Assembly: GCF_028735875.1 (NCBI RefSeq)
Contig: NZ_CP117834.1
Location: forward strand, 3,460,001-3,524,000
DNA length: 64,000 bases
Source: Shouchella hunanensis
Lineage (GTDB): Bacteria > Bacillota > Bacilli > Bacillales > Bacillaceae_D
Reading direction: 5' to 3'
Shown here piece after piece: positions 26,689 to 39,926 of this stretch. A program made the translations under genes and the position numbers. Under the pieces are notes generated by a model. That model was not told where the DNA came from, ran no database searches, and saw only the letters and a list, made by a program, of their open reading frames with translations. Position 1 is the stretch's first letter, and each line of letters opens with the position of its first letter.

Positions 26689-27015
26689 ATGGAGAATCAA
26701 GAGGAACAAGAGAAACTTAGACTATCAGAGGATTGTTTTTACTTCGAAACGCTTATTGGCGTCATTTCATCGACATTGTTTTTTTTAGGCGTAAAAATAG
26801 GAAGAGATGTTTCAAGAGTCAATCAAACGACAACGCCATTATCTGATGAAGACATGGAAGAACTTATTGTCTTTTCTGGGGCATCTTCAACAGTAGGTGG
26901 GCTACGTCATTATCAGGATATAGAAGATCTACTCGTTTCATTACAAAAAGATTTACATCATGTTGAGAGAGAATTGAACGAAATGAAACGAAAAATGAAT
27001 CACTATTACCGTTGA
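26689..27015 (+). CDS. Small hypothetical protein with one hydrophobic segment
   Basis: A 108-residue protein I do not recognise. The ATG at 26689 follows AAAAGGGTG by a few bases; an upstream ATG exists but lacks a good site. The N terminus is acidic, followed by a hydrophobic stretch ETLIGVISSTLFFLGVKIG (about 20-38). The C-terminal part is a probable coiled coil (LVSLQKDLHHVERELNEMKRKMN). It could be a small membrane-anchored or sheet-forming protein. It is 95 bp upstream of the YlmA-like gene. Confidence 0.6.
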   Translation: MENQEEQEKLRLSEDCFYFETLIGVISSTLFFLGVKIGRDVSRVNQTTTPLSDEDMEELIVFSGASSTVGGLRHYQDIEDLLVSLQKDLHHVERELNEMKRKMNHYYR

Positions 27016-27109
27016 ACGAACATGAGAAATCAATTAGATTGAATCGTGCAAAAAATGTGTGAAAATGATACGATAGGAAGATCCTTTTTAAGCGAATGGA
27101 GAATGCGAA

Positions 27110-27901
27110 ATGACTCACATAGTCACGTGCCGAAATGTCACATTTAAAAGAGATGGACAGCAGGTGTTAAACGATATAAATTGGACCATTAACCAAGGGG
27201 AGCATTGGTGTATACTCGGATTAAACGGGTCTGGGAAAACGACTTTACTGAATTTAATCAACGGCTATGCTTTTCCGACAACAGGAACGATATCCGTATT
27301 AGGGAATGAATTCGGTAAAACAAATTTACCTAATCTTCGAAAAAGAATTGGTTACGTCAGTAGTTCGTTAGACCGCTTTTTGCATATTATGCAAAATGAA
27401 ACTGCAGAGGAAATAGTAGCAAGTGGTAAGTACGCTTCCTTCGGCTTATATGAACATTTATCCGATCAAGAATGGCTGCGTGTGAATGATATTCTTGAAG
27501 CACTTCGTTTACAACATTTGAAAGGCAAATCATTTTCTGTTTTATCTCAAGGCGAAAAAAGACGGGTCTTAATTGGACGAGCTTTAATGAATAATCCTGA
27601 CATTCTCATTCTAGATGAACCGTGTACAGGTTTAGATGTATTAACACGTGAAGAGTTAATCAACGTAATGAATGAAATTAGTGCAAGAGGAAGTCACATC
27701 ATTTATGTTACGCATCATATTGAAGAAATATCTGATGTCATAACCAATGTATTAATGGTTCGTGATGGTGAAGTGATAGGATCTGGTCGGAAAGACGAAG
27801 TACTGACTAATGAATCATTGTCCGCTACCTTTAAATTACCGGTGAGTGTAAGATGGTTGCACGGTCGCCCCTGGCTTAATATTTCTATACAAGCCAATTA
27901 A
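27110..27901 (+). CDS. ylmA: ABC transporter ATP-binding protein, YlmA/ModF-like
   Basis: A 263-residue single ABC domain. Walker A is GLNGSGKTT (about 40-48), the signature is LSQGEKRR (one residue away from the usual LSGGE), Walker B is ILILDEPCTGLD, and the switch His is in VTHHIEEI. No permease or binding protein is adjacent, so it is an orphan ATPase. B. subtilis YlmA is similarly solitary. Function unknown. Confidence 0.85.
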   Translation: MTHIVTCRNVTFKRDGQQVLNDINWTINQGEHWCILGLNGSGKTTLLNLINGYAFPTTGTISVLGNEFGKTNLPNLRKRIGYVSSSLDRFLHIMQNETAEEIVASGKYASFGLYEHLSDQEWLRVNDILEALRLQHLKGKSFSVLSQGEKRRVLIGRALMNNPDILILDEPCTGLDVLTREELINVMNEISARGSHIIYVTHHIEEISDVITNVLMVRDGEVIGSGRKDEVLTNESLSATFKLPVSVRWLHGRPWLNISIQAN

Positions 27902-27927
27902 ACCTCTCGAAATTATGAGAGGTTTTT
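27900..27927 (+). terminator. Terminator after the ylmA-like gene
   Basis: Stem AACCTCTC/GAGAGGTT with an 8-nt loop and five Ts; it overlaps the 3' end of the convergent small membrane gene. Confidence 0.85.
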
Positions 27928-28218
27928 GGCTGTTTTTCGACGTTGGTGTTGAAGGGTGAAGCCGTAAACAATACAAGAAATGAGAATAAGTATCCAGATG
28001 AGGTCGCGATATGTATCAAAAGAAAGGGTGAAAAAGCGGTGGCTCATTTCGAGGAGGAACCATCCTAATGGTAATAAGGGAAATGCATAGATACTCGCTT
28101 TTCGATAGCCTTCAGTATTTGTTTCTTCTTTTGCTTCTTTTGATTGAAAGAATTGGAGCTCTTTGTATCCATAATAAAAAAATGGAATAAGCAAGGACGC
28201 TCCTATTAGTACGATCAT
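27913..28218 (-). CDS. Small three-helix membrane protein of unknown function
   Basis: A 101-residue protein with hydrophobic segments at about 1-17, 43-60 and 72-89 and a basic C terminus (QHQRRKTAK). An AAAGGGGG site lies about 8 bp before the ATG. I recognise no family. It lies between convergent ylmA-like and divergent ycgT-like genes. Confidence 0.65.
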   Translation of the reverse strand: MIVLIGASLLIPFFYYGYKELQFFQSKEAKEETNTEGYRKASIYAFPLLPLGWFLLEMSHRFFTLSFDTYRDLIWILILISCIVYGFTLQHQRRKTAKNLS

Positions 28219-28315
28219 GTCTATAGCCCCCTTTATCTATCCGGTTATAGAAAGGGTATCATGGCATTGGATCAATGTAAAAACGAGATGGGAGAAAAAA
28301 ATGATAAAATATATT

Positions 28316-28334
28316 GATAATGAGAATCTTTATC
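28316..28334. promoter_or_regulatory. Fur box upstream of the ycgT-like reductase gene
   Basis: GATAATGAGAATCTTTATC matches 17 of 19 positions of the Fur consensus, 30 bp before the start codon. Iron-repressed expression is expected. Confidence 0.8.
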
Positions 28335-28363
28335 AGTATTATTAAAGAGAGAGGAGTGATTGT

Positions 28364-29413
28364 ATGCAGAATGAATTACAGCTTTATGATATCACCATTG
28401 TTGGTGGAGGACCTGCAGGCCTTTTCGCTGCTTTTTATAGTGGTATGCGCTCAATGAAAACAAAATTAATCGAAGCAAGCCCTTATTTAGGAGGGAAATT
28501 AAATAGCTATCCAGATAAGATGATATGGGATGTTGGAGGACAACCGCCAATTAAAGCAAAGCAACTCGCTAGGCAGCTTATAGCGCAAGCAATGACGTTT
28601 GATCCAACTATTGTCTTAAATCAACAGATTCAAGATATTAAACGTACAAGAGAAGGATACTATATCATCCAGTCCAGAACAGGTGAGTGTCACCTTACAC
28701 GTACCATCGTTCTTTCGATCGGATATGGTACAAAAAGTGCAATAAAATTATCGGTTAAAGATGCAGATAAATATGAGAATTCAAACCTTCATTACACTGT
28801 AACAGACGTAAAACAATATAAAGGGAAGCGTGTATTAATTTCTGGTGGTGGAGACTCTGCTGTTGATTTTGCGAACGCTTTATATGGTATCGCCCATGAT
28901 GTAATGGTTGTTCATCGTCGAAACGAGTTTAAAGGACATGAGCGAAATGTAGAAAAAATGTTTACTAATCGTATTCGGGTTAAAATGCCGTTTGCCGTTA
29001 AACGACTTGATGGTGATCAAGCAAGGATTAATGCTGTAGAGATTGATCAAGTAGATGATAAAGGTGTCTTTTTGAATAGATGTGAGCATGTAAAAGTAGA
29101 TGCAGTCATTGTCAATCATGGAATGAAGGCAGACATTGGAGGAATTCGAAACTGGGGTCTAAAAACAGATGACAGACATATTCTCGTCAATAATAAACTC
29201 GAAACTGGAAAAGATGGAATCTATGCTGCTGGTGATAGCGCGATGTTTGGCAACAAAATTCATCTGTTGGCAGGTGCATTTACCGATGCGGCTACAGCAG
29301 TAAATCATGCAAAGACTTATATAAAACCAGAGTCAGCCATGGACATTTTCATTTCTTCTCATAATCCTGTTTTTGATGAAAAAAATGAAAGGATCGAACA
29401 GGCTGCAAAATAA
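28364..29413 (+). CDS. Ferredoxin/flavodoxin-NADP reductase-like flavoprotein, YcgT/IruO type
   Basis: A 349-residue FAD- and NADPH-binding protein of the thioredoxin-reductase-like family without the CxxC redox pair. The FAD-binding motif is IVGGGPAGLFAAFYSG (about 12-27), the NADPH-binding motif is ISGGGDSAVDFANAL, and the second FAD motif is GIYAAGDSAMFGNK. B. subtilis YcgT and Staphylococcus IruO are Fur-regulated members; IruO reduces ferric siderophores and supports haem oxygenases. The Fur box and the siderophore transporter downstream support a role in releasing iron from imported chelates. Confidence 0.85.
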   Translation: MQNELQLYDITIVGGGPAGLFAAFYSGMRSMKTKLIEASPYLGGKLNSYPDKMIWDVGGQPPIKAKQLARQLIAQAMTFDPTIVLNQQIQDIKRTREGYYIIQSRTGECHLTRTIVLSIGYGTKSAIKLSVKDADKYENSNLHYTVTDVKQYKGKRVLISGGGDSAVDFANALYGIAHDVMVVHRRNEFKGHERNVEKMFTNRIRVKMPFAVKRLDGDQARINAVEIDQVDDKGVFLNRCEHVKVDAVIVNHGMKADIGGIRNWGLKTDDRHILVNNKLETGKDGIYAAGDSAMFGNKIHLLAGAFTDAATAVNHAKTYIKPESAMDIFISSHNPVFDEKNERIEQAAK

Positions 29414-29415
29414 AA

Positions 29416-29467
29416 TTGACTTTCGGAGGAAGGTACACTAATATAATTGATATCGATTATCATTTTC
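29416..29467 (+). promoter_or_regulatory. Promoter and Fur-like box of the siderophore ABC operon
   Basis: -35 TTGACT (29416-29421), 17-bp spacer, -10 TAATAT (29439-29444). A Fur-like 19-mer at 29449-29467 (15 of 19 consensus positions) covers the predicted start site, ideal for repression. Confidence 0.7.
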
Positions 29468-29508
29468 AATTATAAAGAGATGTACATAGGAAGAGGAGAA
29501 CGTACGAT

Positions 29509-30564
29509 ATGATTAAGCTTAACCACTCATCTAAACTATTTTTGTTTTCTACAGCAATGATTGCTGCACTAGCAGGTTGTTCAGATAGCTCTAATGACAC
29601 GTCTTCAGACGATACAGATGCTACTATTGATAGCGAAAGCAGTACGGAAGAACAAATTGTCATTGAACATGCATTTGGAGAAACGGTACTTGACTCAGTA
29701 CCTGACCGTGTTGCCACGGTGCAATGGGGGAACCAAGATGTAGCTTTAGCATTAGGTGTTGTGCCCGTTGGATTCTCTGCCGCCAATTTCGGTGTGCAAG
29801 ATGACAGCGGTTTACTACCATGGACAGCAGAAAAGCTTGAAGAACTAGGTGAAGAAGATCCAAATGTTTTTCAAGACACAGATGGGCTAGACTTTGAGGC
29901 TATTGCTGATTCACAACCAGATGTTATACTCGCTGCTTACTCAGGTATTACAGAAGAAGATTACAATTTATTAAGTGAAATTGCGCCAGTTGTCGCTTAT
30001 CCAACTTCTCCTTGGACAACGTCTTGGCGTGATCATGTGTTAATGAATGCAGAAGGTATGGGTTTGAAAGAACAAGGCGAGCAACTGATTGAAGATACAG
30101 AACAACTGATTGATGAAAAATTAGCTGAATATCCGGAAATTGAAGGGAAGACCGTTGCTTGGGTAAACTTCTCTGCAACAGATATGTCTAATTTACATTT
30201 ATATACACCTACAGATACGCGGGTTGCATTTTTAACTGAAGAACTCAATATGGAATTTCCTCAAGAAATTAAAGATGAACTATCAAATGAAGAAGACTTT
30301 TCATTAAGTTTAAGTGCTGAGAATGCAGATATCCTTAATAATGTAGATGTTATTCTTGGTTATGGGGACGATGATTTATTTGAAGCGTTACAAAGTGATG
30401 CTCGTCTAGGACAAATCCCTGCTATTGAAAGAGGATCAGTGGCATTTATCAATGGTGGCTCTGAATTAGGAGCAGCAGGTACACCGAATCCACTGTCTAT
30501 TTCTTATACACTTGATGAGTATTTAGAGTTAATTGGAGATGCGCTGAATCAGGCAGAGGAGTAA
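29509..30564 (+). CDS. Iron-siderophore ABC transporter substrate-binding lipoprotein
   Basis: A 351-residue lipoprotein with signal peptide and lipobox LAGC, then a Ser/Asp/Thr-rich linker and a class III binding fold (FecB/FhuD type). HAFGETVLDSVPDRVATVQWGNQDVALALGV is the characteristic first lobe, and LDFEAIADSQPDVILA precedes the rigid linker helix. An AGAGGAG site lies 10 bp upstream. Whether it binds hydroxamate, catecholate or citrate chelates cannot be read from the sequence. The gene is strongly acidic, as expected for an alkaliphile's surface protein. Confidence 0.9.
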   Translation: MIKLNHSSKLFLFSTAMIAALAGCSDSSNDTSSDDTDATIDSESSTEEQIVIEHAFGETVLDSVPDRVATVQWGNQDVALALGVVPVGFSAANFGVQDDSGLLPWTAEKLEELGEEDPNVFQDTDGLDFEAIADSQPDVILAAYSGITEEDYNLLSEIAPVVAYPTSPWTTSWRDHVLMNAEGMGLKEQGEQLIEDTEQLIDEKLAEYPEIEGKTVAWVNFSATDMSNLHLYTPTDTRVAFLTEELNMEFPQEIKDELSNEEDFSLSLSAENADILNNVDVILGYGDDDLFEALQSDARLGQIPAIERGSVAFINGGSELGAAGTPNPLSISYTLDEYLELIGDALNQAEE

Positions 30565-30569
30565 ATCTG

Positions 30570-31595
30570 GTGAAGGCCGTTGTGAAACATCATCGCTATT
30601 CACCTAAGCACGCAACAATGGTTATCGGCTTTTTACTAGCGATGCTACTTGTTAGCGTGCTTTCCTCTGTTGCTTTTGGCTCTCGTGTCATTACATGGAA
30701 CGAATTAATGTCCGGCTTATTTTTCTCTGATTACGATTCTTATAGCGCAAGTGTCGTGCGAGAGCGAATACCACGGACAATTTTCAGTTTACTTTGTGGA
30801 GCGGCTCTCGGTGTATCAGGTGCACTCATGCAGGCCGTCACCCGGAATCCAATTGCTGATCCTAGTATTTTAGGTGTGAATACTGGGGCAGCCCTATTTG
30901 TTGTAGCGGGATTAGCCTTTTTTAATATAAGTACAACAAATCAATATATTTTGTTTGCGATTGTGGGTGCGATGCTCACAGCCCTATTTGTTTATGGAAT
31001 TGGTTCAATGGGACGGGCAGGGGCCACGCCGCTAAAGCTTGTATTAGCAGGCGTAGCTACGAGTGCGGCACTTTCTTCTATCGTAAGTGCCATTATGCTG
31101 AATCGGACTTATGTGATGGATCAATTCCGCTTTTGGCAAGTGGGTAGTGTCGGATCGGGAAGTTGGGAATCCATTTCGACTTTCTTACCTTTTCTTGTTG
31201 TTGGACTTTTTGTAGGAATCCTTTCTGCTTCTGCATTAAATGCGCTAGCACTAGGTGATGAAGTCGCAACCGGACAAGGGGTTCGTACGGGGCTACTGCG
31301 CATAACAGCTGCATTTGCTGGCGTACTATTATGTGGGGCTGCTACTGCTTTAGCAGGCCCAATCGGGTTTATTGGACTATTGTCTGCTCACCTCATTCGT
31401 CTATTACTTGGCGCTGATTTACGCTATATTATTCCGCTTTCTGCCATTGCAGGAGCAGTTATTCTAACGATTTCCGATGTTGCTGGCCGCTTAATTGGCA
31501 GTCCTGGTGAACTTGAAGCCGGTGTCATTACTGCCTTTATAGGAGCACCTATTTTAATCTTATTTGCGATGCGCATGAAAGTACGTTCACTATGA
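30570..31595 (+). CDS. Iron-siderophore ABC permease, FecC/FhuB type
   Basis: A 341-residue FecCD-family permease with about ten membrane helices. Typical parts are RIPRTIFSLLCGAALGVSGALMQAVTRNPIADPSILGVNTGA near the first third and GPIGFIGLLSAHLIRLLLGADLRYIIPLSA near the end. It begins with GTG at 30570, 8 bp after GAGGAG, and overlaps the next permease by 4 bp (ATGA). Confidence 0.93.
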   Translation: MKAVVKHHRYSPKHATMVIGFLLAMLLVSVLSSVAFGSRVITWNELMSGLFFSDYDSYSASVVRERIPRTIFSLLCGAALGVSGALMQAVTRNPIADPSILGVNTGAALFVVAGLAFFNISTTNQYILFAIVGAMLTALFVYGIGSMGRAGATPLKLVLAGVATSAALSSIVSAIMLNRTYVMDQFRFWQVGSVGSGSWESISTFLPFLVVGLFVGILSASALNALALGDEVATGQGVRTGLLRITAAFAGVLLCGAATALAGPIGFIGLLSAHLIRLLLGADLRYIIPLSAIAGAVILTISDVAGRLIGSPGELEAGVITAFIGAPILILFAMRMKVRSL

Positions 31596-32638
31596 TGAGA
31601 CATACACGGAACACCCAATCTATGAAAAAGATTCAATTAGGACGTAAGAAAAGACAATTTCGCTGGTGGGCGGTCAATGTTACCTTATTTAGTACTGGTG
31701 TTTTACTTTGCGGCGCTATGCTGATGCTAGGTAATACGATTTATCCTGCAAATGACGTTTTTCGCGCTTTGTTAGGAGAAGAGCTGGGAAGTATAAATTT
31801 TGCAGTCAATACGATTCGATTTCCACGTATGCTTGCTGGTTTATTTGCTGGCTTTGCATTCGGTATTGCTGGTAATACGTTTCAGACAATGTTACGGAAC
31901 CCATTAGCTAATCCTGATGTACTTGGGATTACCGCTGGATCTAGTGCTGCTGCATTATTTTGTATTCTTGTGCTACAAACGAGTAATAGCATTGTCTCGA
32001 TTGTGGCCATTCTTGCTGGTCTCGCAACCGTTGTGTTGATCTATGGATTATCGAGAGGAAGAACGTTTTCAGTCGGACGACTTATTCTTGTTGGAATTGG
32101 TGTACAAGCAATGTTAAGTGCAGTCATCTCCTATTTACTAATGAGAGGGGCGCAAGAAGATCTTCCTTCAGCAATGCGTTGGTTAAGCGGAAGTTTAAAC
32201 GGTGCACAACTAGACGCTATCTATCCACTCATGTTAACGGTTATCATTTGTTCACCTGTTGTCATGTTGTTAAGTAAGCATTTGAGCATTTTGGAATTAG
32301 GAGAGCAGTCCGCTACATCCCTTGGATTAAATACAGACCGTACGCGCGTGTTGCTTATTTTTGCGTCAGTTTGCATGATTGCACTAGCTACGGCCACAAC
32401 AGGTCCAATTGCATTCGTAGCATTTTTGGCTGGTCCAATCGCTAAACGCCTAGTTGGTTCAGGTCTTTCAACGGTTCTTCCAGCAGGGCTAGTAGGGGTA
32501 AACTTAGTGTTAGCTGCAGACTTGGTTGGCCAATTTGCGTTTGAAATTCGCTTTCCCGTGGGAGTGATTACGGGTATGTTGGGAGCGCCATTCCTGCTTT
32601 ATTTACTTATACGTATGAACCGGAAGGGAAGTTTATAA
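31592..32638 (+). CDS. Iron-siderophore ABC permease, FecD/FhuG type
   Basis: A 348-residue second FecCD permease. RFPRMLAGLFAGFAFGIAGNTFQTMLRNPLANPDVLGITAGSS and ATTGPIAFVAFLAGPIAKRLVG are diagnostic. It is expected to pair with the upstream permease as a heterodimer. Its stop overlaps the ATPase start by one base (TAATG), so translation is coupled. Confidence 0.93.
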   Translation: MMRHTRNTQSMKKIQLGRKKRQFRWWAVNVTLFSTGVLLCGAMLMLGNTIYPANDVFRALLGEELGSINFAVNTIRFPRMLAGLFAGFAFGIAGNTFQTMLRNPLANPDVLGITAGSSAAALFCILVLQTSNSIVSIVAILAGLATVVLIYGLSRGRTFSVGRLILVGIGVQAMLSAVISYLLMRGAQEDLPSAMRWLSGSLNGAQLDAIYPLMLTVIICSPVVMLLSKHLSILELGEQSATSLGLNTDRTRVLLIFASVCMIALATATTGPIAFVAFLAGPIAKRLVGSGLSTVLPAGLVGVNLVLAADLVGQFAFEIRFPVGVITGMLGAPFLLYLLIRMNRKGSL

Positions 32639-33441
32639 TGAAAGGAACTCACCAGTTTGAAACAAAAGACATTGTAGCAGGCTATGATGGGACAACCATT
32701 TTAAATGATGTCAGTTTAGTGGTACCAAACAACAAAATAAACGTTATTATTGGAGCGAACGCTTGCGGCAAATCGACCTTATTAAAAACGATGGCACGTT
32801 TATTAAAGCCGGATGAAGGTTCCATTACCCTTGATGGCAAAAAAATTCATGACATTCCCCCTAAAAAGTTGGCAAAAGTACTCGGTCTTTTACCGCAATC
32901 ACCTATTGTTCCAGAAGGAATCACAGTAGCCGATCTTGTTGGTCGAGGAAGATTTCCTCATCAGTCCATCTTTAAAGGCTGGTCAAAAAAAGACTATGAA
33001 GCGGTTACGGAAGCAATGGACATGATGAAGATTACAGAGCTCGCTAATCGTAATATCGATGAATTGTCTGGAGGACAAAGGCAACGCGTTTGGATTGCAA
33101 TGGCGTTAACGCAACAAACTGACATTTTGTTTCTTGATGAACCGACTACATTTTTGGATATTACGTACCAAGTGGAAATTCTTGATCTGCTAACGGACTT
33201 GAACCGTAAGCATGGAACGACAATTGTTATGGTTCTACATGATATTAACCTTACTGCCCGTTACGCTGATTATATCTTTGCTTTAAAACAAGGCCGTCTT
33301 ATAGCAGAAGGCTTACCAGGGGAAGTCATCACGAGTGAACTTATCCAAGAAATCTTTGAATTAAAATGCGACGTAATTGCCGATCCTGTTTCACATACGC
33401 CTCTTGTTGTGCCAAAAGGTCGTTACCATATAAATGTTTAG
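32638..33441 (+). CDS. Iron-siderophore ABC ATP-binding protein, FecE/FhuC type
   Basis: A 267-residue ATPase. Walker A is GANACGKST with Ala in place of the usual Gly/Ser at the fourth position, the signature is LSGGQRQR, Walker B is DILFLDEPTTFLD and the switch His is in VLHDINLTARYAD. The VLHDINLA-type switch region is typical of FepC/FhuC proteins. It completes the importer begun at 29509. Confidence 0.95.
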   Translation: MKGTHQFETKDIVAGYDGTTILNDVSLVVPNNKINVIIGANACGKSTLLKTMARLLKPDEGSITLDGKKIHDIPPKKLAKVLGLLPQSPIVPEGITVADLVGRGRFPHQSIFKGWSKKDYEAVTEAMDMMKITELANRNIDELSGGQRQRVWIAMALTQQTDILFLDEPTTFLDITYQVEILDLLTDLNRKHGTTIVMVLHDINLTARYADYIFALKQGRLIAEGLPGEVITSELIQEIFELKCDVIADPVSHTPLVVPKGRYHINV

Positions 33442-33449
33442 TCACCTTC

Positions 33450-33479
33450 CCAAGCTAACCGATTTAGCTTGGTTTTTTT
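33450..33479 (+). terminator. Terminator of the siderophore ABC operon
   Basis: Nine-base stem CCAAGCTAA/TTAGCTTGG, 5-nt loop, seven Ts. Confidence 0.92.
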
Positions 33480-33621
33480 ATGTGTAAATAAAAAATGGAG
33501 GATGTTGTACTCTCTTTTTAAAAAATAGAACTCCCCATATTTTATAATAAATAAAACTTGTATGTGTTTATTGAACGGCGTTGTAATAGAGACAAATAAA
33601 AGGATACCACGAGAATACACT

Positions 33622-38155
<4,534 letters not shown>

Positions 38156-38170
38156 TTCCTTAAGGACTAA

Positions 38171-38216
38171 TGTAGTCAGAAAAGTGTTCTCCTTTGTGCT
38201 ACCTTTTCTGACTACA
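38171..38216. repeat. Inverted repeat downstream of the collagen-like gene; 38156-38513 otherwise featureless
   Basis: A 14-bp perfect inverted repeat TGTAGTCAGAAAAG/CTTTTCTGACTACA with an 18-nt loop, 15 bp after the stop. It probably ends or stabilises the collagen-like mRNA, but there is no T-run, so it is not a classic terminator. In the remaining ~300 bp up to the symporter gene I see no gene and no clear promoter. Confidence 0.5.
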
Positions 38217-38513
38217 ACAAAAAAAGATGTGTTGAGAAACTTCTTTCAAGTCTACATATCATGGGAAGATGTTTTTATTTGAAGTAGCTGAAATTGTTCT
38301 TGCTGAAAAGACATGTTTTTGTTACGATTAGAAAATGTTTTTAAATAAATAGGATCTTCATTGGAAAAACTGAAACAACCGGAAGACATGCTAGCGATTC
38401 AATTGTCAGAACAAGCTGACATAAAAATAAATGTCTGTTTCAAGTGGACATATCTGATTTGCTATCTAGTGGTGTTTTCACAAGGATCTAGAAAAAAGGA
38501 GCAAGTTTACAAC

Positions 38514-39887
38514 ATGTCAACAAAGCAACAATGGTCCTCAAAGTTAGGGTTTTTATACGCAACTGCCGGAAGTGCAATTGGACTCGGTGCAATATGGAAG
38601 TTCCCATATATTGCAGGCACAAGTGGTGGGGGCGCTTTTTTCGTGCTTTTTTTGCTGTTTACACTTTTAATTGGTGTTCCTCTGCTAATTGGTGAATATA
38701 TGTTGGGGAGACATTCTCAGGCGGATGCTGTAACAACGTTTAAACAAATGGCACCTACATCAGCGTTTCGTTTTACTGGATGGCTAGGTGTGGTGACTTG
38801 TTTTCTGATCCTGTCTTTTTACAGTGTTATTGGTGGTTGGTCCATTCTTTATTTAGGCTCGTCTCTTTCTGGACAACTACATTCATTAGATGCTGATGGG
38901 TACGCCAAACGTTTTGGTGAATTAATCGCAAGCCCTTATTTAGCAGTAGGTGCGCAAGCAATCTTTCTTGCTCTTGCTGCGGGTATTGTTTCAAAGGGTG
39001 TGCAAAAAGGAATTGAAAAAGCGAGTAAGTGGATGATACCGATTTTATTTATTCTCTTGCTTATTCTAGCTGGTTACTCATTGACATTGGATGGGGCTCA
39101 AGAAGGATTGAGGTTTTTATTTTCACCAGACTGGAGTACTGTATCAAATGACGTCGTTCTGTTTGCGTTAGGGCAGTCTTTTTTTGCTTTATCTCTTGGA
39201 GTGTCTATCATGATTACATTAAGTTCCTATGCATCAAAGCAACAAGATCTTCCACTATCAGCTATTACCCTTGGAGGAATGAATATTCTCGTTGCTATGC
39301 TTGCAGGTATTATGATCTTTCCAGGCGTGTTTACGTTTCAATTAGAACCTACTGAAGGGCCCACTCTTATTTTTGCAGCAGTACCAACCATTTTCTCACA
39401 AATACCGTATGGACAAGTGCTTGTCGTATTATTTTTCATTTTGTTTTTCTTTGCAGCTTTGAGCACAGCTTTTTCGCTATTAGAAATAGTAGTTGCAGCG
39501 TTTATAAAAAAAGATGCTAGCAAAAGACGTCAAGTCAGCTGGACTGTTGCTTTGCTTGTCTTAGTAATGGGTATTCCATCTACTTTATCGTTTGGCGTGA
39601 TGAGTGAGCTTAATCTTTTCGGAATGCCCTTTTTTGACCTTATTGACTACACGGTATCTAATATTCTTATGCCAATCGGTGCATTGATCATTAGCCTATT
39701 TTTACTATTTAAAGTACCGAAATCGGTTTTAAAGAAGGAGTTCCGACAAGGCAGTATGTTTGGACGGAAACTATTTGTTATTTGGTATAGCGTGATGGTT
39801 TTGATTGTGCCAGTGGCGATTACAGTTGTGTTAATTGATCAATTGTTCGGTCTAAATGTACTATCTATTTTAACAGTCTTATTTTAA
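38514..39887 (+). CDS. Neurotransmitter:sodium symporter (NSS) family transporter
   Basis: A 457-residue, 11-12-helix LeuT-fold transporter. The N-terminal hallmark is WSSKLGFLYATAGSAIGLGAIWKFPYIAGTSGGGAFF, with the Na+- and substrate-binding TM1 break at SAIGLG. Members import amino acids with Na+. The start is set at the ATG at 38514, just before this conserved segment. The longer open frame upstream would add ~50 residues not expected in the family. GGAG lies 12 bp upstream, somewhat far. Resembles B. subtilis YhdH/YocR; substrate unknown. Confidence 0.9.
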   Translation: MSTKQQWSSKLGFLYATAGSAIGLGAIWKFPYIAGTSGGGAFFVLFLLFTLLIGVPLLIGEYMLGRHSQADAVTTFKQMAPTSAFRFTGWLGVVTCFLILSFYSVIGGWSILYLGSSLSGQLHSLDADGYAKRFGELIASPYLAVGAQAIFLALAAGIVSKGVQKGIEKASKWMIPILFILLLILAGYSLTLDGAQEGLRFLFSPDWSTVSNDVVLFALGQSFFALSLGVSIMITLSSYASKQQDLPLSAITLGGMNILVAMLAGIMIFPGVFTFQLEPTEGPTLIFAAVPTIFSQIPYGQVLVVLFFILFFFAALSTAFSLLEIVVAAFIKKDASKRRQVSWTVALLVLVMGIPSTLSFGVMSELNLFGMPFFDLIDYTVSNILMPIGALIISLFLLFKVPKSVLKKEFRQGSMFGRKLFVIWYSVMVLIVPVAITVVLIDQLFGLNVLSILTVLF

Positions 39888-39926
39888 AGAAAAAAATTCA
39901 GCTCATAGAGCTGAATTTTTTTCTTT
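39886..39926. terminator. Bidirectional terminator, NSS symporter / ABC-2 permease
   Basis: A 19-bp perfect stem with a 3-nt loop (39886-39904 with 39908-39926), A-run and T-run on either side. It overlaps the stop codons of both convergent genes. Confidence 0.92.

Noticed and set aside
32758-32784. Alanine in the Walker A motif (GANACGKST) of the siderophore ATPase as a sign of inactivation
   Set aside because: The fourth residue of Walker A is variable; the essential GKST, signature and Walker B residues are intact.
38361-38513. N-terminal extension of about 50 residues on the NSS symporter
   Set aside because: The extension is not typical of the family and has no RBS; the ATG at 38514 fits the conserved N terminus.
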